A DNA stretch of 64,000 bases from an uncultured Corynebacterium sp. (GTDB lineage: Bacteria > Actinomycetota > Actinomycetes > Mycobacteriales > Mycobacteriaceae). The DNA lies in NCBI RefSeq assembly GCF_943914615.1, contig NZ_CALUCS010000006.1:51600-115599 (forward strand), given 5' to 3'. Within the stretch, counting starts at the first letter, position 1, and each line of letters begins with the position of its first letter. The translations under genes and the position numbers were made by a program. The notes under the pieces were generated by a model. That model saw only the letters and a list, made by a program, of their open reading frames with translations, ran no database searches and was not told the origin of the DNA. Shown in pieces: positions 7,620-14,640 of this stretch.

Positions 7620-8201
7620 ATGATCCCACGGCTAAACCGCACCGTATCCTTAACGCTTGCGCTGGTCTTCCTCTGGGTTGGCGCCCCGCCTGTCCCCTTG
7701 CCACTTGCCGCTTCCGAACCCGCCACTGCCCAATCTGGCGCTCCCCAACCCAGAGAGTCCCGCATAGTCCGCTCCCATAGGCTGCCGACTGCGAGGGATG
7801 CACAGGTGATCCGCGCTGCGGACATTCCCGATGCCGTGTGGGAGCCGGGTCACCGGGGCGTGGATCTGCAGGCATCTCCCGGCCAAGTGATCGTAGCCAG
7901 CCGGGGTGGCACTGTTGCTTTCGCTGGTGTGGTCGCCGGCACGCCGGTGGTCTCCATCAGCCACGCAGATGGGATTCGCACCACCTATGAACCCGTCGTG
8001 GCGCACGTGCGCGCCGGACAGAAGGTCCGTCGGGGCGAGGACATTGGTGTGTTGGCGGATGCCGACGCCCTGCCTGAATACGCCCGGAAGTCGCCGGGGC
8101 TTTCCTGGGGCGCCCGATTCGAGGGCAGGGGGCGGGTTTATATCGACCCGATGACGCTACTTGGCTCTGTGCGTGTCAGGCTCTGGGATGCGCCTGGTTA
8201 A
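7620..8201 (+). CDS. Secreted M23-family (LytM-like) protein, probably catalytically defective
   Basis: A 193-residue exported protein. An N-terminal signal peptide (residues 1 to about 35, ending near AATAQS-type residues) precedes one peptidase M23 domain (about 75-190). The first zinc-ligand motif HxxxD is present as GHRGVDL near residue 79. In active actinobacterial members the second histidine lies in LHWG; here the equivalent sequence is GLSWGARF, with Ser for His. If that alignment is right, the protein cannot bind zinc normally and may act as a peptidoglycan-binding or activator protein, as degenerate LytM proteins do. The 3' end overlaps the convergent xerC by 26 bases. Confidence 0.75.
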   Translation: MIPRLNRTVSLTLALVFLWVGAPPVPLPLAASEPATAQSGAPQPRESRIVRSHRLPTARDAQVIRAADIPDAVWEPGHRGVDLQASPGQVIVASRGGTVAFAGVVAGTPVVSISHADGIRTTYEPVVAHVRAGQKVRRGEDIGVLADADALPEYARKSPGLSWGARFEGRGRVYIDPMTLLGSVRVRLWDAPG

Positions 8202-9084
8202 AGACGGCCTTCAGCCGCTCGGTGCCGACGTGGGTATAGATCTGCGTGGTGGACATGTTGGAGTGTCCGAGAAGCTCCTGCACCACACGGAGGTCCGCCC
8301 CGCCCTCCAGGATCGCCGTGGCCGCGGAATGCCGCAGCCCGTGGGGAGACAGGCGCGGGCCGGGGCCAGCCTGGGTTACGCGATTCACCACGGTGCGCAC
8401 CTGGCGGGGGTCGATCCGCTTGCCGCGCACGCCTACGAAAAGAGCCGGGGTTCCCTTGGCCATGTCGCCGCGCACCTTGAGCCACTTCTCCAGAGCCGTC
8501 ACCACGGTGGCTCCGAAGGGAACCACGCGGGTCTTGTTGCCCTTACCAGTTACGCGAAGGAGGCGGTTGGAAAAATCCACATCGTCCACGTCGCAGCCCG
8601 TCAGCTCGGAGACGCGGATGCCAGTGGCGTACAGCAGCTCGACCATGGCCCAGTCGCGAATGGTACTGGGCGTGGAGGCATCGTCCTCGGGCTGCAAACC
8701 GTTGAGCAAGTCGGAGGCCTGGTCGGCGCGCAGCACGCGCGGTAGCGTGCGCTGGGGCTTCGGAGCCTTCAGCGCGGCGACCGGGTTGGCCTGCACGAAA
8801 CCGCGGTGCGCCAGGAATGCCCCGAAGCCCCGCATGCTAGAGGCCAGGCGGGAAAGGCTCGCCCGGCTGGCTCCGTTGTCCACCGCCCAGCCCAGCACGT
8901 CGCGGGCGCGGTCGAGGTCGAACTCCTCGATACGCTCCAGGCCTTCCAGCGCGCTGTCGAGGTCCCGTCGGTAGGCGCGGATGGTGTTCTCGCTGCGTCC
9001 GACGACGTGGCGCAGGTGCTGCTCGTAATCGTCCAGCGCAGACCACAGCGGCGCTGTGGTACTAGCGGGACGGGAGTTGCTCAT
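8176..9084 (-). CDS. xerC: Tyrosine recombinase XerC
   Basis: Resolves chromosome dimers at dif together with XerD and FtsK. The N-terminal SAM-like domain spans about residues 12-100. The catalytic domain carries the full tyrosine-recombinase set: Arg in ATGIRVSEL, Lys in VTGKGNKTR, HxxR in SPHGLRHSAA, His in LGHSNMST and the nucleophile Tyr in TQIYTHVG. At 302 residues it is full length. It lies just downstream of dprA, the common actinobacterial order. An integrase of a mobile element is less likely given this context. Confidence 0.93.
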   Translation of the reverse strand: MSNSRPASTTAPLWSALDDYEQHLRHVVGRSENTIRAYRRDLDSALEGLERIEEFDLDRARDVLGWAVDNGASRASLSRLASSMRGFGAFLAHRGFVQANPVAALKAPKPQRTLPRVLRADQASDLLNGLQPEDDASTPSTIRDWAMVELLYATGIRVSELTGCDVDDVDFSNRLLRVTGKGNKTRVVPFGATVVTALEKWLKVRGDMAKGTPALFVGVRGKRIDPRQVRTVVNRVTQAGPGPRLSPHGLRHSAATAILEGGADLRVVQELLGHSNMSTTQIYTHVGTERLKAVFNQAHPRA

Positions 9085-9101
9085 GTGACCAATCTAGCCG
9101 G

Positions 9102-10292
9102 TCACTCGACCCTAATCCAGCGGTCCGCCTCCCTTCGGATCCTGCCCATGGCCTCCAGGTCTCGCAAGCAGCGGATCACCGTGCGGGCGGGCAAGCCGGT
9201 AGCCTCCACCAGTTGCGGCAGCCTGCCTTCGGGACCTTTGCCGCTCGGCAAGGCTGCGGCGTCAATAATGGCGAGGTGCTCCCAGCTAGGTAGGAACGAA
9301 CGATCCTCCTGGCCTAGCCCCAACGCCATCTGCTCGCCTAGAGGGGTGAGTTCCTCGATGAGGTCGCGGGCGCTGACGGCCAGCGTGGCACGGGCCGTAC
9401 GGATGCGGTCGAGGCACCCGAGGGAAGCGTGGGAGGTGACGGGGCCGGGGACGGCAAAGGTGGGCTTTACCAACGCTTCGGCCCAGTTGAGGGTGTTGAG
9501 TGCCCCGCTGCGCAGCGGAGCTTCGACCACCAGGGTTGCCTGCCCAAGGGCCGCGGCCAGACGATTGCGGGTGAGGAAGCGATGGCGAGCCGGCGGAGTG
9601 CCCGGCGGATACTCGCTGATGAGCATTCCGCCGGCAGCGACTACCTGCTCAAACAGATCCCCATGCGCCTTGGGATAAGAGACGTCGAGACCGCAGGCCA
9701 TCACCACGACGGTGGGCATTTTGGATTCGAGGGCCGCGCGGTGGGCGATGGCATCGATACCGATCGCACCCCCGGAGATCAGGCTGAAGCCCGCGTCCGC
9801 GAGGTCTCCGGCGAAGGACTGGGTGACCTGCTCACCGTAGCGCGTGGCGGCGCGGGTGCCCACGACCGTGACCGAGCGGCGCACCAGCGCATCCAGGCGC
9901 ACGTCCCCGCGCACCCACAGGGCGAAAGGTGCGGCCGCCTGGCCGCGGACGGAGGAATCGTGATCCGCGCCCGAACCGCCCATCCGCACGAAACTGGCGG
10001 TCAGTTCGGCAGGCCACTCGTCGTCCTCCGGGGTAACCAGCCGCCAGCCGCGGGCGATGGCCAGCTCCGCGTCGCGGGTGGGGTCCTGCTCGAAGCGCTG
10101 TGAGGTCGAGTCCGCCAGCGCGTCCGGTAGCTCCCCGCCCCGGCGCGCCAAGGCTTCCGCAACGGCCTGCACTTGCGCGGGGCCGGCCTGCTCCCAGCCG
10201 TTGGGCCAGAGCATGTCCAAGACGTCAGAGCGCGAGGCCTCTATGACCCGACGCACGTAGACCCACTCCAAAAAATTTTCCTGGGACGTCAT
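9102..10292 (-). CDS. dprA: DNA-processing protein DprA
   Basis: Binds incoming single-stranded DNA and loads RecA in natural transformation. The Rossmann-like core is visible from about residue 140: VTVVGTRAATRYG, SGGAIGIDAIAHRAAL, VVMACGLDVSYPKAH, LISEYPPGTPPARHRFLTRNRLAAAL and VVEAPLRSGAL. A C-terminal winged-helix domain (about 325-396) follows. It has 396 residues and overlaps comM by 4 bases, so the two are probably translationally coupled. Many actinobacteria carry dprA without known competence. Its presence is of interest because of the repeated word described in the findings. Confidence 0.94.
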   Translation of the reverse strand: MTSQENFLEWVYVRRVIEASRSDVLDMLWPNGWEQAGPAQVQAVAEALARRGGELPDALADSTSQRFEQDPTRDAELAIARGWRLVTPEDDEWPAELTASFVRMGGSGADHDSSVRGQAAAPFALWVRGDVRLDALVRRSVTVVGTRAATRYGEQVTQSFAGDLADAGFSLISGGAIGIDAIAHRAALESKMPTVVVMACGLDVSYPKAHGDLFEQVVAAGGMLISEYPPGTPPARHRFLTRNRLAAALGQATLVVEAPLRSGALNTLNWAEALVKPTFAVPGPVTSHASLGCLDRIRTARATLAVSARDLIEELTPLGEQMALGLGQEDRSFLPSWEHLAIIDAAALPSGKGPEGRLPQLVEATGLPARTVIRCLRDLEAMGRIRREADRWIRVE

Positions 10293-11827
10293 CGCTGCAC
10301 CTCTACCAGTTCCCTATCTGCTCCGAAGAGTTCCACCGCATCACTGAGGTGCCCCAGGTGCGGGGCGGAGGCGCAATCGAGGTCCGCGAGTGTCCAGGCG
10401 ACGCGGATGGTCCGGTCCACTCCCCGCTGCGTGATGGTGCCGGTCCGCAGCATGTCTTCCAGCAGAACCGAGCCGGATTCATCCACGCCTACCTGCCGCA
10501 AAACTTTTCCGGGTACTAGCGCATTGCTGGCGGTGCCCCACCGTTGGCGGGCACGCTCCCTAGCCTCGGCCACCCGTTCAGCCACGGTGGCGCTAGCCTC
10601 GCACGGACTGCTAAGCCCCTCAATCTGGGGCCTGCCCGTGGTAGTTGCGAACACGTCCACTCGGTCGCGCAACGGCCCGGAAAGCTTCGCCTGATACCGC
10701 AGCCGCGCCCCGGAGGGGCAGGTGCAGTCAATCGGCAGCTCCGCGCCACAGGGGCAGGGGTTGGCGGCCATGACCAGCTGAAAGTCGGCGGGAAAGCTGG
10801 AGATTCGGTTCGCCCGCATGAGCTCCACGCGGCGCAGTTCCAAAGGCACGCGCAGGCACTCCAGGCTATCCCGGCGCGCCTCGCTGACCTCGTCGATAAA
10901 CAGCACACCGTGGTGAGCCAGGCTCACGGCCCCGGGGACAGGCACGCGCCCGCCGCCGATGAGTGCCGCCGGGGTTACGTTGTGGTGCGGCGCGATGAAC
11001 GGCCGCTGCCCCGCGAGCACTTCCGGCAGGCTCCCCTTTACCCCCGCCAGGGAGTGCACGCTCGCGGCCTCCACCCGCTCGGTATCGGTCATGGGCGGCA
11101 GGATCCCCGGCAAACGTTCGGCCAGCATCGATTTGCCGCTTCCCGGCGGCCCCGTCAGCATCAGATTGTGCCCTCCGGCCGCGGCCACCTCCACCGCCCG
11201 GCGGGCAGCGGGCTGCCCCACGACTTCCGCCAGGTCCCCCACTTGCCGGGGCGGGGCATACTCCCCCGGGCACGCCTCCGGCAGCTCTCCTCCGCGCAGC
11301 CAGTCGATGACTGTACCCAGATTCTGGGCCACCAGCACGCTCACACCCCCATCGCTCGCTGCTGCCTGCGCAGCCTCGGCTGCCTCGCTTTCGTTTCCCA
11401 CGGGCACCACGACAGTGGAGAATCCCTCCATCGCCGCGGCCAGCACCAGCGCGAACACTCCCTGCACCGGGCGGATCTGCCCATCCAACCCCAGCTCCCC
11501 CACCAGAATCGTCTGAGCTAGCCGTCCCGCTGCTAGCGCATCGTCAGCAACCGCAGAAAGCATCGCGCACACCATCGCCAGGTCATAACCGGCCCCCTGC
11601 TTCGGCAACCCGGCGGGCGACAAGCTCATCACGGTCCGCGACCCCGGCCACCCCACGCCGGAATTCTTCAACGCCGACCGAATGCGGTCCTTCGCCTGCA
11701 CCACCGCGGTATCCCCCATACCCACGATTGATATTCCGGGCAGCCCCCTGCTCACGTCGCACTCGACGGTGATCACCGTCCGTCGGGTCCCCTCCAGCGC
11801 TATCGCCTGCGCATGCCCCACGGCCAT
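10289..11827 (-). CDS. comM: ComM/YifB-like AAA+ ATPase (Mg-chelatase family)
   Basis: In Vibrio the ComM homologue is a hexameric helicase that promotes branch migration during transformation. The N-terminal LonC-like domain (residues 1-165) starts MAVGHAQAIALEGTRRTVITVECDVSRGLPGISIVG. The AAA+ core has Walker A GPPGSGKSM (about residue 224) and Walker B VLFIDEVSE. A Cys-rich insertion, NPCPCGAELPIDCTCPSG, is typical of the family. It is followed by dprA and preceded by yraN (gap 3 bases), forming one operon. Confidence 0.92.
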   Translation of the reverse strand: MAVGHAQAIALEGTRRTVITVECDVSRGLPGISIVGMGDTAVVQAKDRIRSALKNSGVGWPGSRTVMSLSPAGLPKQGAGYDLAMVCAMLSAVADDALAAGRLAQTILVGELGLDGQIRPVQGVFALVLAAAMEGFSTVVVPVGNESEAAEAAQAAASDGGVSVLVAQNLGTVIDWLRGGELPEACPGEYAPPRQVGDLAEVVGQPAARRAVEVAAAGGHNLMLTGPPGSGKSMLAERLPGILPPMTDTERVEAASVHSLAGVKGSLPEVLAGQRPFIAPHHNVTPAALIGGGRVPVPGAVSLAHHGVLFIDEVSEARRDSLECLRVPLELRRVELMRANRISSFPADFQLVMAANPCPCGAELPIDCTCPSGARLRYQAKLSGPLRDRVDVFATTTGRPQIEGLSSPCEASATVAERVAEARERARQRWGTASNALVPGKVLRQVGVDESGSVLLEDMLRTGTITQRGVDRTIRVAWTLADLDCASAPHLGHLSDAVELFGADRELVEVQR

Positions 11828-11830
11828 TGG

Positions 11831-12193
11831 TCACCACACCCCCTCGACGTGCTCGCGCACCCCGTCCGGTCCGACGTCGATCACGTCCACGCGCAGTCCC
11901 CCGGAAAACTGCACCCCCTCGCGATTCTGCTCCAGCCACAGTCCGGCCAACGTGCGAATCCGCCTGAGCTTCCGCGACCCCACCGCCGCCACTCCGCCCC
12001 CGTCGGAGTCCGAGGCGCGATACTTCACCTCGATGAAAGCCAGGTCGTCCTCGGGCGTCCGCGCCACCAAGTCCAGCTCCCCATAGCGGGTATAGAAGTT
12101 GCGGTCCAGCACCTCATACCCCGCCCGCTGCAGATACTCAGCCGCCAGGTCCTCCCCCAGGTTTCCCACTGCTCGCTTGTTCGCCGCCGTCAC
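11831..12193 (-). CDS. yraN: UPF0102 protein YraN
   Basis: A 120-residue nuclease-fold protein of unknown role, regularly found beside rnhB/comM. The restriction-endonuclease-like signature is visible as GEDLAAEYLQRAGYEVLDRNFYTRYGELDLVARTPEDDLAFIEVKYR, with the E-GELD-EVK layout of a putative active site. It starts with GTG (VTAANKRAVG). It is the first gene of the yraN-comM-dprA-xerC unit. Confidence 0.9.
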   Translation of the reverse strand: MTAANKRAVGNLGEDLAAEYLQRAGYEVLDRNFYTRYGELDLVARTPEDDLAFIEVKYRASDSDGGGVAAVGSRKLRRIRTLAGLWLEQNREGVQFSGGLRVDVIDVGPDGVREHVEGVW

Positions 12194-12276
12194 TAGTCGC
12201 CCTCCCCTTTTCCGTGATCCGGCACCGGTCCTTCACGCCCGGTACCTGGTTCACAAGTGTGGGGCATCATCCCCGT

Positions 12277-12302
12277 GGGGTGGCGTCATAAAAAGAAACA
12301 AA
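12277..12302 (-). repeat. Dispersed T-tract/TGACGCC word, copy 4
   Basis: GGGGTGGCGTCATAAAAAG followed by AAACAA on the plus strand, in the spacer upstream of yraN; core at 12282-12288. Confidence 0.55.
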
Positions 12303-12311
12303 GACAACAAA

Positions 12312-12342
12312 AGCCCAGGGGGCTGTGGAAAACCCCTGGGCT
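12312..12342 (-). terminator. Intrinsic terminator of the lepB-rnhB-DUF2469 operon
   Basis: Perfect 10-bp stem AGCCCAGGGG/CCCCTGGGCT with an 11-base loop, followed on the minus strand by TTTTGTTG. Confidence 0.85.
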
Positions 12343-12365
12343 GTGAATAAGAGGAAAATTGCAGA

Positions 12366-12671
12366 TCAGTCGGGCAGTTGGAGCTCGGGCTTGTCAAGCT
12401 CCTCGATGTTTACGTCCTTGTAGGTGATTACGCGCACGTAGCGGACGAAGCGGGCGGGGCGGTACATGTCCCACACCCAGGCATCAGACATGCGAACTTC
12501 GTAGTAGACCTCGCCGCCGGAGTTGCGCGGGATCAACTCGACGGCGTTGGCCAGGTAAAAGCGGCGCTCGGTCTCCACAACGTAGGAAAACTGGCTGACC
12601 ACGTCGCGGTACTCGCGGTACATCGATAGCTCGACGTTTGCCTCGTAGTCGTCTAGTTCCTCAGCGCTCAC
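12366..12671 (-). CDS. DUF2469 protein
   Basis: A 101-residue, highly conserved actinobacterial protein of unknown function that usually sits next to rnhB. The core ELSMYREYRDVVSQFSYVVETERRFYLANAVELIPRN is unmistakable. The start is the GTG at 12669-12671 (VSAEELDDYE), with GAGGG upstream. The longer frame to 12761 would lie inside rnhB. It is 4 bases downstream of the rnhB stop and ends the operon at the hairpin 12312-12342. Confidence 0.88.
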   Translation of the reverse strand: MSAEELDDYEANVELSMYREYRDVVSQFSYVVETERRFYLANAVELIPRNSGGEVYYEVRMSDAWVWDMYRPARFVRYVRVITYKDVNIEELDKPELQLPD

Positions 12672-12675
12672 GGAC

Positions 12676-13302
12676 TTACCCTCGATCCTTCCCTTTAAGC
12701 CACTGCTGGTGCGCAGCGGCCACGTTCTTGTAACTGTAACGGTGATAAGGGGTGCCACCATGTAGGCTCACCGCAGTCATGTGCGCCTTGGTGCCATAGC
12801 CCTTGTGACTAGCCAAACCATACCCCGGGAACTCCTCGTCGAGCGTTCGCAACACTCGATCCCTCGAAACCTTTGCCAGCACACTTGCCGCGCTAATGCA
12901 CTTGGCCATCTGGTCGCCCTTCACCACCGGCAGGTGCGGCATGGGCAGGCCGGGGACCTTGACCGCATCCGTCAGCACGTAGCCGGGCTGCACGTCCAAA
13001 GCGGCCACGGCACGCCGCATGCCCGAGACGTTCGCGTGCTGAATGCCGAAGCGGTCGATATCTTCGGCGCTGATGTGAATGATCGAGTAGGAAACGGCGA
13101 CGTCGCGAATGACGTCATACAGCCGCTCGCGGGTCTTCTCCGTGAGCTTTTTCGAGTCGGTGAGGCGGTCCAGCCCCACCCCGTCCAGGTCAGTCGGCAG
13201 GATGCACGCCGCAATCGAGATCGGCCCGCAGCACGCACCGCGCCCAGCCTCGTCCACGCCCGCGACAGGCCCCAGCCCCGCGGCCTCTAGCTCGCGTTCC
13301 AT
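12676..13302 (-). CDS. rnhB: Ribonuclease HII
   Basis: Cleaves RNA in RNA/DNA hybrids and excises misincorporated ribonucleotides. The catalytic acidic residues are in GVDEAGRGACCGP (Asp and Glu, about residue 16) and in VLTDAVKVPG. The signature DQMAKCISAASVLAKVSRDR and the GYGLASHKGYGTKAH segment are present. At 208 residues it is full length. Its ATG directly abuts the lepB stop codon, so the two are coupled. Confidence 0.95.
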   Translation of the reverse strand: MERELEAAGLGPVAGVDEAGRGACCGPISIAACILPTDLDGVGLDRLTDSKKLTEKTRERLYDVIRDVAVSYSIIHISAEDIDRFGIQHANVSGMRRAVAALDVQPGYVLTDAVKVPGLPMPHLPVVKGDQMAKCISAASVLAKVSRDRVLRTLDEEFPGYGLASHKGYGTKAHMTAVSLHGGTPYHRYSYKNVAAAHQQWLKGKDRG

Positions 13303-14100
13303 CTAGCCCTGGATGGGCAGGGAGTCCACGCCACCGATGCGGCTGAACGGCAGCAGGATGGACTCGACCTCGCCGACGATGTTCTCCACCGGGATGGTGC
13401 CCTGGTGCTCGTCGCCCATGTGCGCGCGGGAATCCAGCGAGTTGGTGCGGTTGTCGCCCATCACCCAGACAGCGTCGTCCGGCACGGTAACGGGGCCGAA
13501 GTAGTCGCCCTGGCACTCCTTGGAGCCCGTAGTCGGGTCGATCGGGTTAGCCGGTGGATCCATCGTGTAAGAATCGTCGACCTTCTTGCCGTTGACCATG
13601 ATGCCCGGGTCGCCTTCCTGGCACTGCACGGTCTGGCCACCGGTCGCGATCACGCGTTTGACCAGGGTGTTTTCGTCCGGCGCGACGATGCCGATGGTGG
13701 CGCCAAGGTTCTGCAGCCCGCGCACCACATCATTGGAGCTGCGGCGAGAAGTGTATTCCTCGTTCCAAGACTCAGTTCCGACGAAGACGACGACATCGCC
13801 CGGGTCCGGCATCTTGTCGCCGCGGTAGGCCAACTTGTTCACGAAGATGCGGTCGGGTGTGCAGCCCGCGCAGCCGTGCAGCGTCGGCTCCATCGACTCG
13901 GAAGGAATCAGGTACATGCGGCCCACAAAGTTATTGAAAGCACCCAGCACCAGCATCGTCACCAGGATGATGATCGGCATCTCGACCCACCAAGGGTAGG
14001 TCTTTTTCTCCTTCTTCTTTTTTGGTGACGCCCCCTGCTCCGGCTGCGCGGCAGCCTCATTGGGCACGTTAGGGTCGTTGGGTTCCTGTCGATGAGTCAC
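13303..14100 (-). CDS. lepB: Signal peptidase I
   Basis: Removes signal peptides from exported proteins at the outer face of the membrane. A charged N-terminus (KKKKEKK) precedes one membrane helix (about residues 40-62, MPIIILVTMLVLGAF). The catalytic Ser is in MYLIPSESMEPTL and the general-base Lys in LVKRVIATGGQTV, with the GDNRTNSLDSR box near the C-terminus. I choose GTG at 14098-14100 (265 residues); no strong ribosome site is visible, so the start is uncertain. The Lys-rich stretch is encoded by a copy of the dispersed T-tract word. Confidence 0.92.
   Translation of the reverse strand: MTHRQEPNDPNVPNEAAAQPEQGASPKKKKEKKTYPWWVEMPIIILVTMLVLGAFNNFVGRMYLIPSESMEPTLHGCAGCTPDRIFVNKLAYRGDKMPDPGDVVVFVGTESWNEEYTSRRSSNDVVRGLQNLGATIGIVAPDENTLVKRVIATGGQTVQCQEGDPGIMVNGKKVDDSYTMDPPANPIDPTTGSKECQGDYFGPVTVPDDAVWVMGDNRTNSLDSRAHMGDEHQGTIPVENIVGEVESILLPFSRIGGVDSLPIQG
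14011..14035 (+). repeat. Dispersed T-tract/TGACGCC word, copy 5
   Basis: CTTCTTCTTTTTTGGTGACG followed by CCCCC inside lepB; core at 14026-14032. It encodes the SPKKKKEK region of the protein. Confidence 0.6.
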
Positions 14101-14135
14101 AAGGAACGAGGATACCAGTGGGGCGAACAGCAAAA

Positions 14136-14163
14136 AACCCAGCCACGAAAGTGTGACTGGGTT
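14136..14163 (-). terminator. Intrinsic terminator after rplS
   Basis: Arms AACCCAG (14136-14142) and CTGGGTT (14157-14163) with extra inner pairing CAC/GTG. On the minus strand a run of T follows. Confidence 0.8.
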
Positions 14164-14185
14164 GATAGCACTTAGGGGGTAAGTA

Positions 14186-14527
14186 CTAGATGCGCTCCTT
14201 GATGCGGGCTGCCTTGCCGCGACGCTCGCGCAGGTAGTACAGCTTCGCACGGCGGACCTTACCGCGGGACAGGACGTCGATGCGGTCGATGTTCGGGGAG
14301 TGAACCGGGAAGGTACGCTCCACACCGATGCCGAAGGAAACCTTGCGGATGGTGAAGGTCTCGCGGATGCCGGAGTTCTGGCGGCGGATCACAACGCCAC
14401 GGAAAACCTGCAGACGGGACTTGGAGCCCTCGATAACCTTGACGTGAACGTCCAGGGTATCGCCGGCGCGGAACTCGGGAATGTCGTCGCGCAGCTGAGC
14501 TGCGTCAACCTTATCAAGAATGTGCAT
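14186..14527 (-). CDS. rplS: 50S ribosomal protein L19
   Basis: L19 sits at the 30S-50S interface. The sequence is typical and complete at 113 residues: FRAGDTLDVHVKVIEGSKSRLQVFRGVVIRRQ and a C-terminal KLYYLRERRGKAARIKE. Elsewhere it usually lies directly after trmD; here tex and the choline cluster, about 8 kb, separate the two. It is ended by the hairpin at 14136-14163, and lepB follows with its own start. Confidence 0.97.
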   Translation of the reverse strand: MHILDKVDAAQLRDDIPEFRAGDTLDVHVKVIEGSKSRLQVFRGVVIRRQNSGIRETFTIRKVSFGIGVERTFPVHSPNIDRIDVLSRGKVRRAKLYYLRERRGKAARIKERI

Positions 14528-14640
14528 GGATGAAATCCTTTTGCTCGTCTGGATAGAGGATCCTCGCGGCTTTTCGCGTGACGTGCGCGCCTACGGGTTC
14601 GTACCCACAACAGAAATTAACTTGAGTAGTATGACACCGA

